64,000 bases of DNA from Lachnospiraceae bacterium AC2012 (GCA_000702525.1 JNIN01000001.1:1240001-1304000), one strand, 5' to 3'. Counted from the stretch's first letter, positions 51,122 through 60,275 are shown. Translations and numbers: made by a program. Notes: a model not told the origin generated them from the sequence alone.

Positions 51122-52600
51122 ATGGATTTAAAAGAAATTTTATCAATGATTGACGACTTAGTATGGGGACCCGCCATGCTTTTTTTATTAGTTGGAACGG
51201 GCGTTTTCTTGACGGTGCGGTTGCATTTCCTGCCTTGGCGTAACCTCGGGTTCGCGCTGAAAAGCGTGCTCGGACGCGACGCGCGTAAAACCGACGTTGG
51301 TCATGGCGATGTCTCGCCTTTCGCTTCCCTCTGCACGGCGCTTGCCGCCACCATCGGTACGGGAAATATTGTCGGTGTCGCTACCGCGATGTTCGCCGGC
51401 GGCCCCGGCGCGCTTGTCTGGATGGAGATTTCCGCGCTGTTCGGGCTCTCGTCCAAGTTCGCGGAATGCATGCTCGCGGTGAAGTTCCGCGAAAGAAATG
51501 ATCACGGCGAGATGGCCGGCGGTCCGATGTACACGATGAAAAATGGTATTTCCCATAAACGTTTTGGCGCCGGGCTCGGCTTCGCCTTCGCGCTTTTCAC
51601 TTCCATTGCGGCATTTGGCATTGGAAATATGACGCAGGCCAATAGCATTTCCTCTGCGCTTCACACGAGTTTTAGCGTGCCTACCTGGATTGCGGGTCTT
51701 GTGATTACGGTGCTCGTTCTCCTGATTGTAGTCGGCGGAATCAAGAGCATCTCTAGCGTTTCTTCCGTTGTTGTGCCGATTATGGCGCTCGCCTATGTCA
51801 TCGCCGGCGTGATTTGCCTCGTGATTGGCTGGAAGAATATTCCTTCGGGCATCTACCAGATTTTTGTGATGGCGTTCCATCCGCAGGCTGTCGGCGGCGG
51901 AATCATGGGTGCGATCACCGTTTCCGTGATGAATGCGATGCGTTTCGGCGTGGCGCGTGGTTGCTTCTCAAATGAAGCCGGCCTCGGCTCCGCAGCCATC
52001 ACTGCCGCTGCCGCAACGACGGACGATCCGGTGAAGCAGGGTTACATCAATATGACAGGTACCTTTTTCGACACAATCGTTGTCTGCACGGTCACTGGTC
52101 TCGTGATTGCGTCCTCCGGCGTGCTCGGCATGAGCGGCGCGGACGGCGTACCTTATCAAGGTGTTGCGCTCACAATGGCTGCGTTTTCCACATACCTCGG
52201 CCCGGTTGGTGGATATATCATCTCGATTGGGATTGTTTTGTTCGCTTTTTCCACCATCATCGGCTGGGAATACCACGGCGAGAAGGCTTTTGAATACATC
52301 TGTTCAAACCGCCGCGCCATCATGGTTTACCGCGTGCTCTTCGCACTCGTTGCCTTCATCGGCGCAACCCAGACACTCGACATCGTTTGGAGCATCTCCG
52401 ACATTGCAAACGCTCTGATGGCGATTCCAAACCTACTCAGTTTGCTGCTGTTATCCGGCGTTGTATTTGAAGAAGTGAAACGCTTCGAAGAGGAGAAGAG
52501 AGAAGCGGTGGGGGAGGATGCTTCGGAAGAGGATGCTGCTGCGGAAGGGCGCGATTCGAAAGAGCAAGAATTACTGATAGAACCAGAACTGTGGAAATAG
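51122..52600 (+). CDS. AGCS family sodium:alanine/glycine symporter
   Basis: A 492-residue protein with about ten to eleven helices. The N-terminus VWGPAMLFLLVGTGVFLTVR and the conserved LAATIGTGNIVGVATAMFAG (sodium/substrate region) and GARGCFSNEAGLGSA-like motif (here VARGCFSNEAGLGSAAITAA) are diagnostic of AGCS transporters, which import alanine or glycine with sodium. The tail of about 40 residues is very acidic. It is GC-rich, reads on the plus strand, has AAGGA nine bases before the ATG, and ends at a strong terminator. Confidence 0.95.
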   Translation: MDLKEILSMIDDLVWGPAMLFLLVGTGVFLTVRLHFLPWRNLGFALKSVLGRDARKTDVGHGDVSPFASLCTALAATIGTGNIVGVATAMFAGGPGALVWMEISALFGLSSKFAECMLAVKFRERNDHGEMAGGPMYTMKNGISHKRFGAGLGFAFALFTSIAAFGIGNMTQANSISSALHTSFSVPTWIAGLVITVLVLLIVVGGIKSISSVSSVVVPIMALAYVIAGVICLVIGWKNIPSGIYQIFVMAFHPQAVGGGIMGAITVSVMNAMRFGVARGCFSNEAGLGSAAITAAAATTDDPVKQGYINMTGTFFDTIVVCTVTGLVIASSGVLGMSGADGVPYQGVALTMAAFSTYLGPVGGYIISIGIVLFAFSTIIGWEYHGEKAFEYICSNRRAIMVYRVLFALVAFIGATQTLDIVWSISDIANALMAIPNLLSLLLLSGVVFEEVKRFEEEKREAVGEDASEEDAAAEGRDSKEQELLIEPELWK

Positions 52601-52642
52601 ATAGCTTGGAGATTTAGATAGGATTAGTTTGATTTCTTAAAT

Positions 52643-52681
52643 CCTGCACCACATCGCATGCGCGATATGGTGCAGGATTTT
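52643..52681 (+). terminator. Terminator after the AGCS symporter gene
   Basis: ATCCTGCACCA and TGGTGCAGGAT pair, extended inward by CATCGC/GCGAT, and TTTTTATTTT follows. This is a classic intrinsic terminator. Confidence 0.9.
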
Positions 52682-52699
52682 TATTTTCCGGATTTCTAC

Positions 52700-53016
52700 A
52701 CCACTTCCACATTCATTTTTACTGTACCAGTCGCAAATTCTTCCTCCGTACAGTAATTCCATATTCACTTTTACTGTACTACTAACAAATTCTTTCTCCG
52801 TACAGTACTTCCATATTCACTTTTACTGTACTACTAACAAATCTTTCCTCCGTACAGTAATCCCACATTCATTTTTACTGTACCACTAACAAATCTTTCC
52901 TCCGTACAGTAATCCCACATTCATTTCTACTGTACTACTCACAAATTTTTCCTCCGTACAGTACTTCCACATTCATTTCTACTGTACTACTCACAAATTT
53001 TTCCTCTGTACAGTAA
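52700..53016. repeat. Six-copy 52-bp tandem array with hairpin cores (array 1)
   Basis: The octamer GTACAGTA occurs at 52748, 52800, 52852, 52904 and 52956, with a sixth copy at 53008, exactly 52 bp apart. Each unit also has TACTGTAC about 25 bases earlier, so every unit can form an 8-bp stem. Loops and spacers are nearly identical among units, so this is not a CRISPR array. Confidence 0.92.
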
Positions 53017-53060
53017 TTCTTGTTTACCATCAAAAAAAGTAGGAGATTTCTCTCCTACTT

Positions 53061-54077
53061 CTACCACGGTTCTACGCCGTCACTCACTTGCATCATCACA
53101 TGTCTTGTCTCTGCAACATAGAGATCACCGGCTACGCCATGATCACTTGTATGCAGATATCCGGCATCATCCTTCTGCTCGAATAATCCCGTCGCAAGCA
53201 ATGTCTCATTGACATCCCAAACATGAATACTAATATCAATATTCTGCAATTCTTCTATGCCAAGCTGATAACCTGCTGCCTTATAGAAGATAAGTGCGGA
53301 TGTCACACAGTTTGCGGAGCAATCCACAGAAATCTTGCTGAAATCATAATCATTTGCGACAACCTGGTCCCAGAGGGTCATCCTGAGGTCACCGGAATCA
53401 TAACCTATGTGGTCATTCTCTGCGGCAGCAACCGCATTTGCGACAGCCTGCTCGCGCACCTTCTCATCCGTGCAACGAAGCACAAAGGACCAAGGATAAC
53501 TAGAATCCACATAATAATCCGGATACTTCATAAGACGCGCTTCCTTGCCGGTCTGGTCTCCCTCGGTGCCTCCGCGATAGGTTCCGAGCTCATTTTTCTG
53601 CGTATTGAAAATCATACCCGCATCTAAATCTGCACTCGCTCCTGTACTGGTAGCCTCCGCGCTGGAACCACCGGTAGCCCCGGAACCACTAGCCGTTCCA
53701 GAGCCACTGGCAACTGATCCGGAACCACCAGAAGTCTCAGAACCACCAGCCGTAACTCCATCGCCAGAACCATCAGCCGTCCCATCGCTAGAAACTCCAA
53801 CTTCCGTAGCCTCTGCTTCGGCTCCTGCGTCCGTTGCATTTCCAGCTGCCGAATCCGCTTCCACAGCATTTCCAAAGGCGGTATTTCCAAATCCAAATCC
53901 GCCGTTCCACTTGTAATATGCGTATCCTGCGCCTGCGGCCACGAGCACCAAAAGCACCACGATCAGTGCCAAGATTCTTCGGCGGCGCGCAATGCGACGC
54001 TGTAACTCCCCACGATTCATCTGGTGTCGAATCGGTATTGTGTTCACTTCTAAATGTCTATTTTTCTTACTACTCAT
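53061..54077 (-). CDS. Secreted/anchored NlpC/P60-like protein with Ser/Gly/Ala linker
   Basis: A protein of about 338 residues. A basic cytoplasmic stretch (RRIARRRRILALIV) leads into one signal-anchor helix near residues 35-52, then a low-complexity Gly/Ser/Ala/Thr linker of about 100 residues, then a C-terminal domain. That domain has ISVDCSANCVTSALIFYKAA, recalling the catalytic DCS of NlpC/P60 peptidases, and a later histidine in VAETRHVMMQVSDG. It may cleave cell-wall peptides; the match is by motif only. The ATG at 54077 follows the MTA nucleosidase stop by five bases, so an upstream in-frame start at 54122 is unlikely. Confidence 0.65.
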   Translation of the reverse strand: MSSKKNRHLEVNTIPIRHQMNRGELQRRIARRRRILALIVVLLVLVAAGAGYAYYKWNGGFGFGNTAFGNAVEADSAAGNATDAGAEAEATEVGVSSDGTADGSGDGVTAGGSETSGGSGSVASGSGTASGSGATGGSSAEATSTGASADLDAGMIFNTQKNELGTYRGGTEGDQTGKEARLMKYPDYYVDSSYPWSFVLRCTDEKVREQAVANAVAAAENDHIGYDSGDLRMTLWDQVVANDYDFSKISVDCSANCVTSALIFYKAAGYQLGIEELQNIDISIHVWDVNETLLATGLFEQKDDAGYLHTSDHGVAGDLYVAETRHVMMQVSDGVEPW

Positions 54078-54082
54078 AAATC

Positions 54083-54811
54083 CTAGATTACCTTCAGAAC
54101 CTGCTCTGTGATATTTGCGCAATCCTCGGCGGCGCGTTTCTCGAATTCCGGATAATTCATCTCAGCGGAACCGTCGGCCTTGTCGGAAATGGCACGGATG
54201 ATCACGTATGGAATGTGGTTCAGATAGCATGCGTGCGCGATACTTGTGCCTTCCATCTCTGTGCAAAGACCGTCGAAGGTGCTCTTGATCCAGGACTTCT
54301 TCGCATCATCGCCGATAAACTGGTCGCCGGAGCAGATGCGTCCGAAATGCAGATGAATCTGGTCTGCAACCGTCTCACCGTTCTTTGTCACTTCGTGTGT
54401 AATCGTCTCAGAAGCCTTCTTGATGGCCTCAATCAGAGTCTTGTCTGCTGGGAAAGTACGCACTTCCAGCCCGGCCTGCTGCCCGATTGGATAACCAAAT
54501 ACCGTAACATCCACATCGTGGTATACCGCATCTTCGGAAACGACAACGTCCCCGATATCAATCTTCGCATCCAGAGACCCTGCAATTCCTGTGTTAATAA
54601 TGTGTGTAACATCGAACAAATCGCAGAGAATCTGTGCACAAATACCGGCAGCAACCTTGCCGATTCCGCACTTTACAACGACAACATCCTTGCCATTCAA
54701 CTTACCTTCACAAAACTGCATCGAAGCCTTCTCGACCGTTCTTGTGATTTCCATATCTGCCTTTAACTTTGCAACTTCTACATCCATTGCACCGATAATT
54801 CCAATTTTCAT
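54083..54811 (-). CDS. mtnN: 5'-methylthioadenosine/S-adenosylhomocysteine nucleosidase
   Basis: A 242-residue enzyme. KIGIIGAMDVEVAKLKADME at the N-terminus, KCGIGKVAAGICAQILCDLF, NTGIAGSLDAKIDIGDVVVS and the C-terminal EMEGTSIAHACYLNHIPYVI and RAISDKADGSA are the MTAN signature blocks with the catalytic Glu and Asp. It cleaves the glycosidic bond of MTA and SAH, supplying S-ribosylhomocysteine to LuxS, whose gene lies 69 bp upstream on the same strand. Confidence 0.96.
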   Translation of the reverse strand: MKIGIIGAMDVEVAKLKADMEITRTVEKASMQFCEGKLNGKDVVVVKCGIGKVAAGICAQILCDLFDVTHIINTGIAGSLDAKIDIGDVVVSEDAVYHDVDVTVFGYPIGQQAGLEVRTFPADKTLIEAIKKASETITHEVTKNGETVADQIHLHFGRICSGDQFIGDDAKKSWIKSTFDGLCTEMEGTSIAHACYLNHIPYVIIRAISDKADGSAEMNYPEFEKRAAEDCANITEQVLKVI

Positions 54812-54880
54812 CTATATCCCTCTTTCTGTTTTCGAATTTTATAGAAATGAAACCGCACACTGTGCCGTTTCATTTCCAGC

Positions 54881-55360
54881 TTACTCTGGATAAACCAGAT
54901 GCTTCTCTGTAATGTTATAGAGCGTGTTGTCGAGATAGCGCTTTGCAAGCCACTTCGCCATATCGAGATTCTGGTCGAGATAATTGCCGCAATCGCGCGC
55001 TGCAGCGCCCGGAATATCGCCCTCGAAATCACGGATAAATTCGAACATGCCTGTAACGAGTGGCACAACATCACGTGATGTGAGCTCGCCAGCAAGCAGC
55101 ATGTAACAGCCGGTACGGCAACCCATTGGTCCGAAATATACGACCTTGTCCGCCCACTCTTCGTTATTTCGAAGATATGTCGCTGCCAAATGCTCAATCG
55201 TATGAAGCTCCGCTGTATTCATGACCGGCTCGCGATTTGGTGCCGTCATACGGAGGTCAAAGGTTGTAATATAAGCTCCCGCATAATTGTCTACACGAGA
55301 AACGTAAACGCCCGGCTCCAGGTCCAGGTGGTTAATTGTAAAACTTGTGATTTTCTCCAT
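54881..55360 (-). CDS. luxS: S-ribosylhomocysteine lyase
   Basis: A 159-residue metalloenzyme. ITSFTINHLDLEPGVYVSRV, the metal-binding ELHTIEHLAATYLRN (HxxEH) and GCRTGCYMLL with the catalytic cysteine identify LuxS. It splits S-ribosylhomocysteine into homocysteine and the AI-2 precursor DPD. It leads a compact unit luxS-mtnN-NlpC-like, so methyl-cycle recycling and a wall protein share a transcript. A TATAAT box lies near 55456, about 90 bp before the ATG. Confidence 0.96.
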   Translation of the reverse strand: MEKITSFTINHLDLEPGVYVSRVDNYAGAYITTFDLRMTAPNREPVMNTAELHTIEHLAATYLRNNEEWADKVVYFGPMGCRTGCYMLLAGELTSRDVVPLVTGMFEFIRDFEGDIPGAAARDCGNYLDQNLDMAKWLAKRYLDNTLYNITEKHLVYPE

Positions 55361-55491
55361 TTCCTGTTCTCCTATGTTATCTTTTTATAAAATTCCACTC
55401 TGATCCCACGCATGCGACCAGAACTTCTTCCAAACTACCTGACAGTCATTATAGCATAAGATTTCGCCAGCGGAAAATTTCCTCTAAAAGC

Positions 55492-55533
55492 AAAAAAATG
55501 AATGCCCAAAGGGCTCTTCCTTCCCTTTGGGCA
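55492..55533 (-). terminator. Terminator after the HPr-like gene
   Basis: ATGCCCAAAGGG pairs with CCCTTTGGGCAT around an eight-base loop, and seven T follow shortly after on the minus strand. Confidence 0.85.
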
Positions 55534-55557
55534 TCCATCTCCTGTTGTCTTACTGGC

Positions 55558-55791
55558 TTATGCGCTGATTGTAAATGGAGCGATGTCCTTAATCAGTTCA
55601 TCTGCACCTTCTCCATTGATTGTAAGTAACAGATTTTCTGCCAGATTCAGTGTAAAAATCCCAACGATTGACTTCGCATCAACAACGTGTCTTCCCCAGG
55701 CTAAATCACAATCCCCATCAAATCTACGAATGACCTGATTGAAAGATTGTACTTTGTCCACCGAATTTAACTTAACTTTAACAGATTTCAT
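55558..55791 (-). CDS. HPr-like protein lacking the phosphorylatable histidine
   Basis: A 77-residue protein starting MKSVKVKLNSVDKVQSFNQV (GGGAGG nine bases upstream). The HPr fold is visible in FDGDCDLAWGRHVVDAKSIV and GIFTLNLAENLLLTI, including the regulatory-site serine context (DAKSIVG), but the GLHARPA active-site block is replaced by KVQSFNQ. It therefore cannot act as a normal PTS phosphocarrier at His15 and may be a Crh-like regulator or a diverged binding protein. Confidence 0.8.
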   Translation of the reverse strand: MKSVKVKLNSVDKVQSFNQVIRRFDGDCDLAWGRHVVDAKSIVGIFTLNLAENLLLTINGEGADELIKDIAPFTISA

Positions 55792-56061
55792 ACTCAGTAA
55801 CCTCCCATAATTACTATTGCTCCGAGGATTCAAAGTAATACCAGATGTTACTTCCTATTATAAAATTTACTCTAACTCCCCGTGCACTACCTACTATAGC
55901 ACCTTTTTTCATAGAATGCTCGTACTTCTTTCGCATTTTAGGAGTTTAGAATGTTTTTCTACGTTTTTTATAATTTTTATATTTTTGTACTCGATTTCAT
56001 TTGTCTATTTCCACCAACGGTCTGCTGAGGATTTATACACGCGTGTTTCCCATTTTGCTTT

Positions 56062-56403
56062 CTAATACGTGTCCATCCATGCAATCGCTGCATTCATATC
56101 GTAATGATAACACAGTGCAAAGATCACAAGAATAGCTATACCAATGAGACCACCTATGATACTAAAAATCTTAAGCACTTTTACTTTGCTCTTATCACCT
56201 TCGCGACTGTTGTACCAGGCCAACTCTGCCGCAAGGATCGAAAGCATAATCATTATGCCACCTAACTTATCCATGCTTATGCCCCTTATATTTCGTAGTC
56301 CAAAGAGCTCTAACCCTTCTTCTTTGGACGCAATCCGATTCTTCCTATATGGGTAAATCTGAACTGCATTTTGATTTTGTAATTTATTATACATAAGTGG
56401 CAT
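56062..56403 (-). CDS. Small two-helix membrane protein of unknown function
   Basis: The frame is 113 codons from an ATG at 56403 with no clear ribosome site. The last 70 residues (MDKLGGIMIMLSILAAELAW on) hold two hydrophobic helices. An internal ATG at 56274, preceded by AAGGGG seven bases upstream, may be the true start. The N-terminal segment has a basic patch, PYRKNRIASKEEG. I do not recognise the family. It lies 59 bp downstream of... no gene on its own strand except the HPr-like gene to its 3' side, so it is probably transcribed alone. Confidence 0.5.
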   Translation of the reverse strand: MPLMYNKLQNQNAVQIYPYRKNRIASKEEGLELFGLRNIRGISMDKLGGIMIMLSILAAELAWYNSREGDKSKVKVLKIFSIIGGLIGIAILVIFALCYHYDMNAAIAWMDTY

Positions 56404-56459
56404 ATTGTTCGCAATAGGTAATTCCTATAGCCTACACAGTATGCAGAAAAAGACAATTT

Positions 56460-58310
56460 TTATCGTACCCACTTCATCCATCGGAAGCCATAAGGCTCGA
56501 GTTTCACGGCCTCTGCGCGAAGCACCTTACCCGTAATCATATCTCTATAATTCGCATCATCCTCATGAATCCATGCGGTCTTTGGCTGCTCCGAGAAATT
56601 AAACAGCCCGTACACTTTATTATTTTCATAATAACGTCCGATGCAAAGCACGGCCGGATCATACGTCTCCACCGTCCATGTATCCGCCGTAGAGACGAAT
56701 GCATTCTCTTTCTTTCGAATCTTCTCCAACTGATCCAACGCTGTAAACAAGCGATTTTCCACGGTTCCCGGCTCTTCAATCTTCTTCTCAAGATCCCAAC
56801 GGAAGGCGCCACGGTGGAGATAACGGCTGTCGCTACATTTCCTTGGGTCATCCTTGTACGTGTAGTCGTTCACCTGGCCGATTTCGTCGCCACTGTAAAT
56901 CACCGGAATGCCGGACTGCATAAACATATACGCATGCAGCATGATATCCTGCTGAATCGCCTCGTCCATCATCGCGCCGTTATGCTCGAATCCCGCACGC
57001 TCCACGCCGCACATACTCGCTGTCGTTCCGCAGAATCTCGCATCGCCGGTCGCTTCGTCATCATTATAAAGCTCCCCGCGGGAGTTACTGCGCACGGCCT
57101 TGCCCAGGAAATAGTCATTCAGATAGTGTTTATGATTAAACTCGGTCATACCCCAGTTACTGAGCGTCCAATAATCCAAGCCCCAGCCCACATCGTCATG
57201 ACAACGAAGGTAATTCAGGAACACATATTCCTTCGGCAGGCTGTTCACCGAATCCAGCTGCTGCTTCAACAGGCGCACATCCCTTGTCGCTACGGAATTC
57301 CATGTTGTCGCCATCGTCGTCACATTGTAAAGCATATGGCACTCCGGCTTCGCTGGCGAACCAAAGTAAGGCGTTACCTTCACCGGCTCCATCACGACTT
57401 CCCCAAGCAGCAGCACACCCGGACAGACAATCTCGGAAATGATACGCATCATACGTACCAGTGTGTGCACCTGTGGTAAATTTCTGCAGTCCGTTCCCAT
57501 TTCCTTCCAAATGTATGGAACCGCATCCAGTCGCATAATATCGATTCCCTGATTGACTAAATACAGGAAATTATACATCATCTCGTTGAAAACTCTTGGA
57601 TTGTGATAATTCAAATCCCACTGATATGGATAAAAAGATGTCATGACCCAATGACGAAGCTCCGGAAGATATGTGAAATTGCCCGGCGCCGTTGTTGGGA
57701 ATACCTGTGGCACAGTTTCATCAAAGCTCTTTGGGATGTCTGGATTATCATAGAAGAAATAGCGGCTCATATACTCGCCGTCGCCCTCTTTCGCCTTCAT
57801 CGCCCACTCATGCTGGTCGGAAGTGTGATTCATCACGAAGTCCATGCATACGTTGATATGCTTCTTGTGACAGGTAGCTGTAAACGCATCCAAATCTTCC
57901 ATTGTTCCAAGGTCCGGTCGCACCGTGCGGAAATCCTTCACCGCATAGCCGCCATCGCTTGCTCCCTCGACTGTATCGAGAAATGGCATCAGATGAATAT
58001 AGTTCACATTGGACTTCTGAATATAATCGAGCTTTTTCTCCACGCCCTTGATATCGCCACCAAAATTGTCGATGTACAGCATCATACCAAGCATATCATT
58101 CTGCTTGTACCAGTTCGGATTCTTCTCGCGCTTTCGATCCAGCCACTTCAGCTTCTCACTACGCTCATGATAGTAGTATTCCATGCGTTCACAGAGCTCC
58201 GCGAACATGCTCTTATTGTCATAAAGCTCCGTATATAACCACTTCAATTCGTCGAAATGTTTACGGAAACGTCGCTGATACTCTGTTACTCTTTTTACTT
58301 CTGATTTCAT
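56460..58310 (-). CDS. GH13 amylosucrase-like enzyme
   Basis: A soluble enzyme of about 616 residues. It has a helical N-terminal domain (to about residue 95) typical of amylosucrase (GH13_4), then MLYIDNFGGDIKGVEKKLDY, MDFVMNHTSDQHEW (region I), GIDIMRLDAVPYIWKEMG with the nucleophile Asp, LLLGEVVMEP with the acid/base Glu and YLRCHDDVGWGLD with the third Asp. It probably splits sucrose or related sugars with glucosyl transfer, or hydrolysis. The start at 58310 (GGGGG five bases upstream) is preferred to a TTG at 58322. Two copies of a palindromic operator-like repeat lie 97-150 bp upstream. Confidence 0.88.
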   Translation of the reverse strand: MKSEVKRVTEYQRRFRKHFDELKWLYTELYDNKSMFAELCERMEYYYHERSEKLKWLDRKREKNPNWYKQNDMLGMMLYIDNFGGDIKGVEKKLDYIQKSNVNYIHLMPFLDTVEGASDGGYAVKDFRTVRPDLGTMEDLDAFTATCHKKHINVCMDFVMNHTSDQHEWAMKAKEGDGEYMSRYFFYDNPDIPKSFDETVPQVFPTTAPGNFTYLPELRHWVMTSFYPYQWDLNYHNPRVFNEMMYNFLYLVNQGIDIMRLDAVPYIWKEMGTDCRNLPQVHTLVRMMRIISEIVCPGVLLLGEVVMEPVKVTPYFGSPAKPECHMLYNVTTMATTWNSVATRDVRLLKQQLDSVNSLPKEYVFLNYLRCHDDVGWGLDYWTLSNWGMTEFNHKHYLNDYFLGKAVRSNSRGELYNDDEATGDARFCGTTASMCGVERAGFEHNGAMMDEAIQQDIMLHAYMFMQSGIPVIYSGDEIGQVNDYTYKDDPRKCSDSRYLHRGAFRWDLEKKIEEPGTVENRLFTALDQLEKIRKKENAFVSTADTWTVETYDPAVLCIGRYYENNKVYGLFNFSEQPKTAWIHEDDANYRDMITGKVLRAEAVKLEPYGFRWMKWVR

Positions 58311-58406
58311 TTTTGCCCCCAATACCTAATTCCTTTATTATAAACCCCATGTTTATTCTAAATTTATTGTAGCATTTCAACTACAGAGATTCTAGGCTTT
58401 TTTGTC

Positions 58407-58460
58407 ACTTTTGCGCAAATGTTCATGCATTCTTGGGAGCTACTTTTGCGCAAATGTTCA
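58407..58460. promoter_or_regulatory. Direct repeat with TTTGCGCAAA palindrome upstream of the GH13 gene
   Basis: ACTTTTGCGCAAATGTTCA (19 bp) occurs identically at 58407-58425 and 58442-58460. The core TTTGCGCAAA is a perfect palindrome with a central CG, as in many LacI-family operators. No regulator gene is adjacent. Confidence 0.7.
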
Positions 58461-58505
58461 GAACTATTAACTTATTTTATTTCTTGCTACAAAACCAGCT
58501 TCTTC

Positions 58506-59723
58506 CTAACGGTTCTGCTTCAATTTCATAAATAATCCCGAGAAATTATTTCTAACATAATGAATCATGCGAACGCGAAGATACGTGTGTTCCAATTTTC
58601 CTGCCGCAAGTGGCCTGTAAAGAAGCTTCGCCACTTTACCTCCACCGACGTGCTTATGTAAGATTCGAAACAGGTCCGTATTCATTTCCACGCGTGACTT
58701 CTCCAAAATCGCCTCGCGAATGGCCGCCGCTGATTTTGGCGTTCCACCAACCGCTGCGATACTCTCGTTCTCCGACTCGTAATGCGCCAATTCTCGCTGC
58801 ATCATAGAGATAAAGCTTCTGAAATAAGCATTCGCCTCGATTTCGAGTGCGCGATCATCCAGTGAATTCCAGCTTCTCTGCTGATCGATAAACGCCTGGA
58901 ATCTTCGCTTCTGCAACTGGAAATATTCCGGCAGATATTTCGATGTCAGGCGCACCTGCCCAGAATTTCGATAATGGTACAGCACATTCGGAAGAATCAC
59001 AACATGCTTTGCATTCATGAAAATCTGGATGTTAAACAAGATATCTTCGACGTGCGTAATCTTCTTGAAACGCACGCAACTCTCCTTTAAGAACTTCAGG
59101 TTATACGCCTTATTCCACGGATATCCGTACATCGTCTCTCGCTCGAGGTCCTTCACAATCTCATATATCTTTTCCGGCTCGTCGCAATCGATAATGTTAT
59201 CCACACCAATGTACTGCTTCGACTTGGTTGTATCCACATTCGTGCTATCCAGTCGGTGGATTTTCACATAACTTGGCTCCAGCTGCTCCTCGGTATCGTA
59301 ATACTCCTCGGAAAGCGCATACACCAAGATGTCTGGGGCCGCAACTGCCGCTCGTCCAGACCTCTCTATTTGCGCAGCAAGTACTTCCAGAAGATTCTTC
59401 TCCACAAAATCATCCGGATCCAAAAACAAAATATAGTCTCCCGAAGCCTCATCTAGCCCGCGATTTCTCGCCTCACTAACGCCCCTATTCTCGGGCTGCT
59501 TTCGTAATTTACAAGAAACAGTTGCATTTCCAGGGAAATGATTCTCCTCATATTCCTTAAATGTCTGCTCCACAATCGCCGCAGACTGATCTGTTGCGCA
59601 ATCATCCACAACAATCAATTCATAAGCTGGATAAGTCTGATTTAATATACTTTTAATCGCCTGCGCAACGTACTTCTCCACATTGTACATCGGCATCACG
59701 ATGGAAAATCTAATAGTTTTCAT
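58506..59723 (-). CDS. GT2 family glycosyltransferase
   Basis: A 405-residue protein with a GT-A domain (RFSIVMPMYNVEKYVAQAIK, IVVDDCATDQSAA, ILFLDPDDFVEKN as the metal-binding site) and a long C-terminal extension of about 150 residues rich in charged helices, as in EpsJ/CpsJ-like enzymes. Unlike the genes of the main glycan locus it stands alone and is fairly GC-rich. AGGAGG lies four bases before the ATG. Donor and acceptor are unknown. Confidence 0.9.
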   Translation of the reverse strand: MKTIRFSIVMPMYNVEKYVAQAIKSILNQTYPAYELIVVDDCATDQSAAIVEQTFKEYEENHFPGNATVSCKLRKQPENRGVSEARNRGLDEASGDYILFLDPDDFVEKNLLEVLAAQIERSGRAAVAAPDILVYALSEEYYDTEEQLEPSYVKIHRLDSTNVDTTKSKQYIGVDNIIDCDEPEKIYEIVKDLERETMYGYPWNKAYNLKFLKESCVRFKKITHVEDILFNIQIFMNAKHVVILPNVLYHYRNSGQVRLTSKYLPEYFQLQKRRFQAFIDQQRSWNSLDDRALEIEANAYFRSFISMMQRELAHYESENESIAAVGGTPKSAAAIREAILEKSRVEMNTDLFRILHKHVGGGKVAKLLYRPLAAGKLEHTYLRVRMIHYVRNNFSGLFMKLKQNR

Positions 59724-59925
59724 ATGCCCTCCTAACTCTGGTTTGCATAGTTTTACGATATTTTACACCTCATCCATTCTTACGTCTACCGCATTTTTGT
59801 GAACAATTTTCAACCACATATTTTGAAATCTACATGTTTAAATTCCTTAGACTTTATACTTCTACTCTATCAATTATTTACTTGTCCCAACTGATTTTAC
59901 AGGTTCTAACTTGTCGAAATGGTGT

Positions 59926-60190
59926 ACTATTCTTGTTTTCCTGTACTGCACGCAATTCCCGCTCCCGTACAGTATTAGCAAGTCTTGTTTTCCTGTACCA
60001 CACGCAATTCCCGCCTCCGTACAGTACTTACAAGTCACTTTTTCCTGTACTACACACCAATCCCCGCTTCCGTACAGTATTAACAAGTCTTGTTTTCCTG
60101 TACTACACGCAATCCCCGCCTCCGTACAGTAAACATAAGTCTAGCTTTCCTGTACCACACGCCAATCCTCGCCTCCGTACAGTATTAACA
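59926..60190. repeat. Five-copy 52/53-bp tandem array (array 2), same family as array 1
   Basis: CCGTACAGTA recurs with GTACAGTA at 59967, 60019, 60072, 60124 and 60177 (intervals 52, 53, 52, 53). Each copy is preceded about 25 bases earlier by CCTGTAC. The pairing motif, the CCTCC or similar before the second arm, and the period all match the array at 52.7-53.0 kb, while loops and spacers differ between arrays. Confidence 0.9.
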
Positions 60191-60275
60191 AATCAACACA
60201 AGTAGAATATACAAGTATAACCAAGCCCACCACCACAGAGTCTGTGCGATAGCAGCGTTCGTGCGATAGCATAGT

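Noticed and set aside
52700-53016. Possible CRISPR array from evenly spaced repeats
   Set aside because: The segments between the conserved octamers are themselves nearly identical from unit to unit, and no cas gene is present, so this is a tandem satellite.
59926-60190. Plus-strand reading frame through the second 52-bp array encoding a repetitive peptide
   Set aside because: The period is a mix of 52 and 53 bases, so units change frame; there is no ribosome site and the peptide does not keep its sequence.
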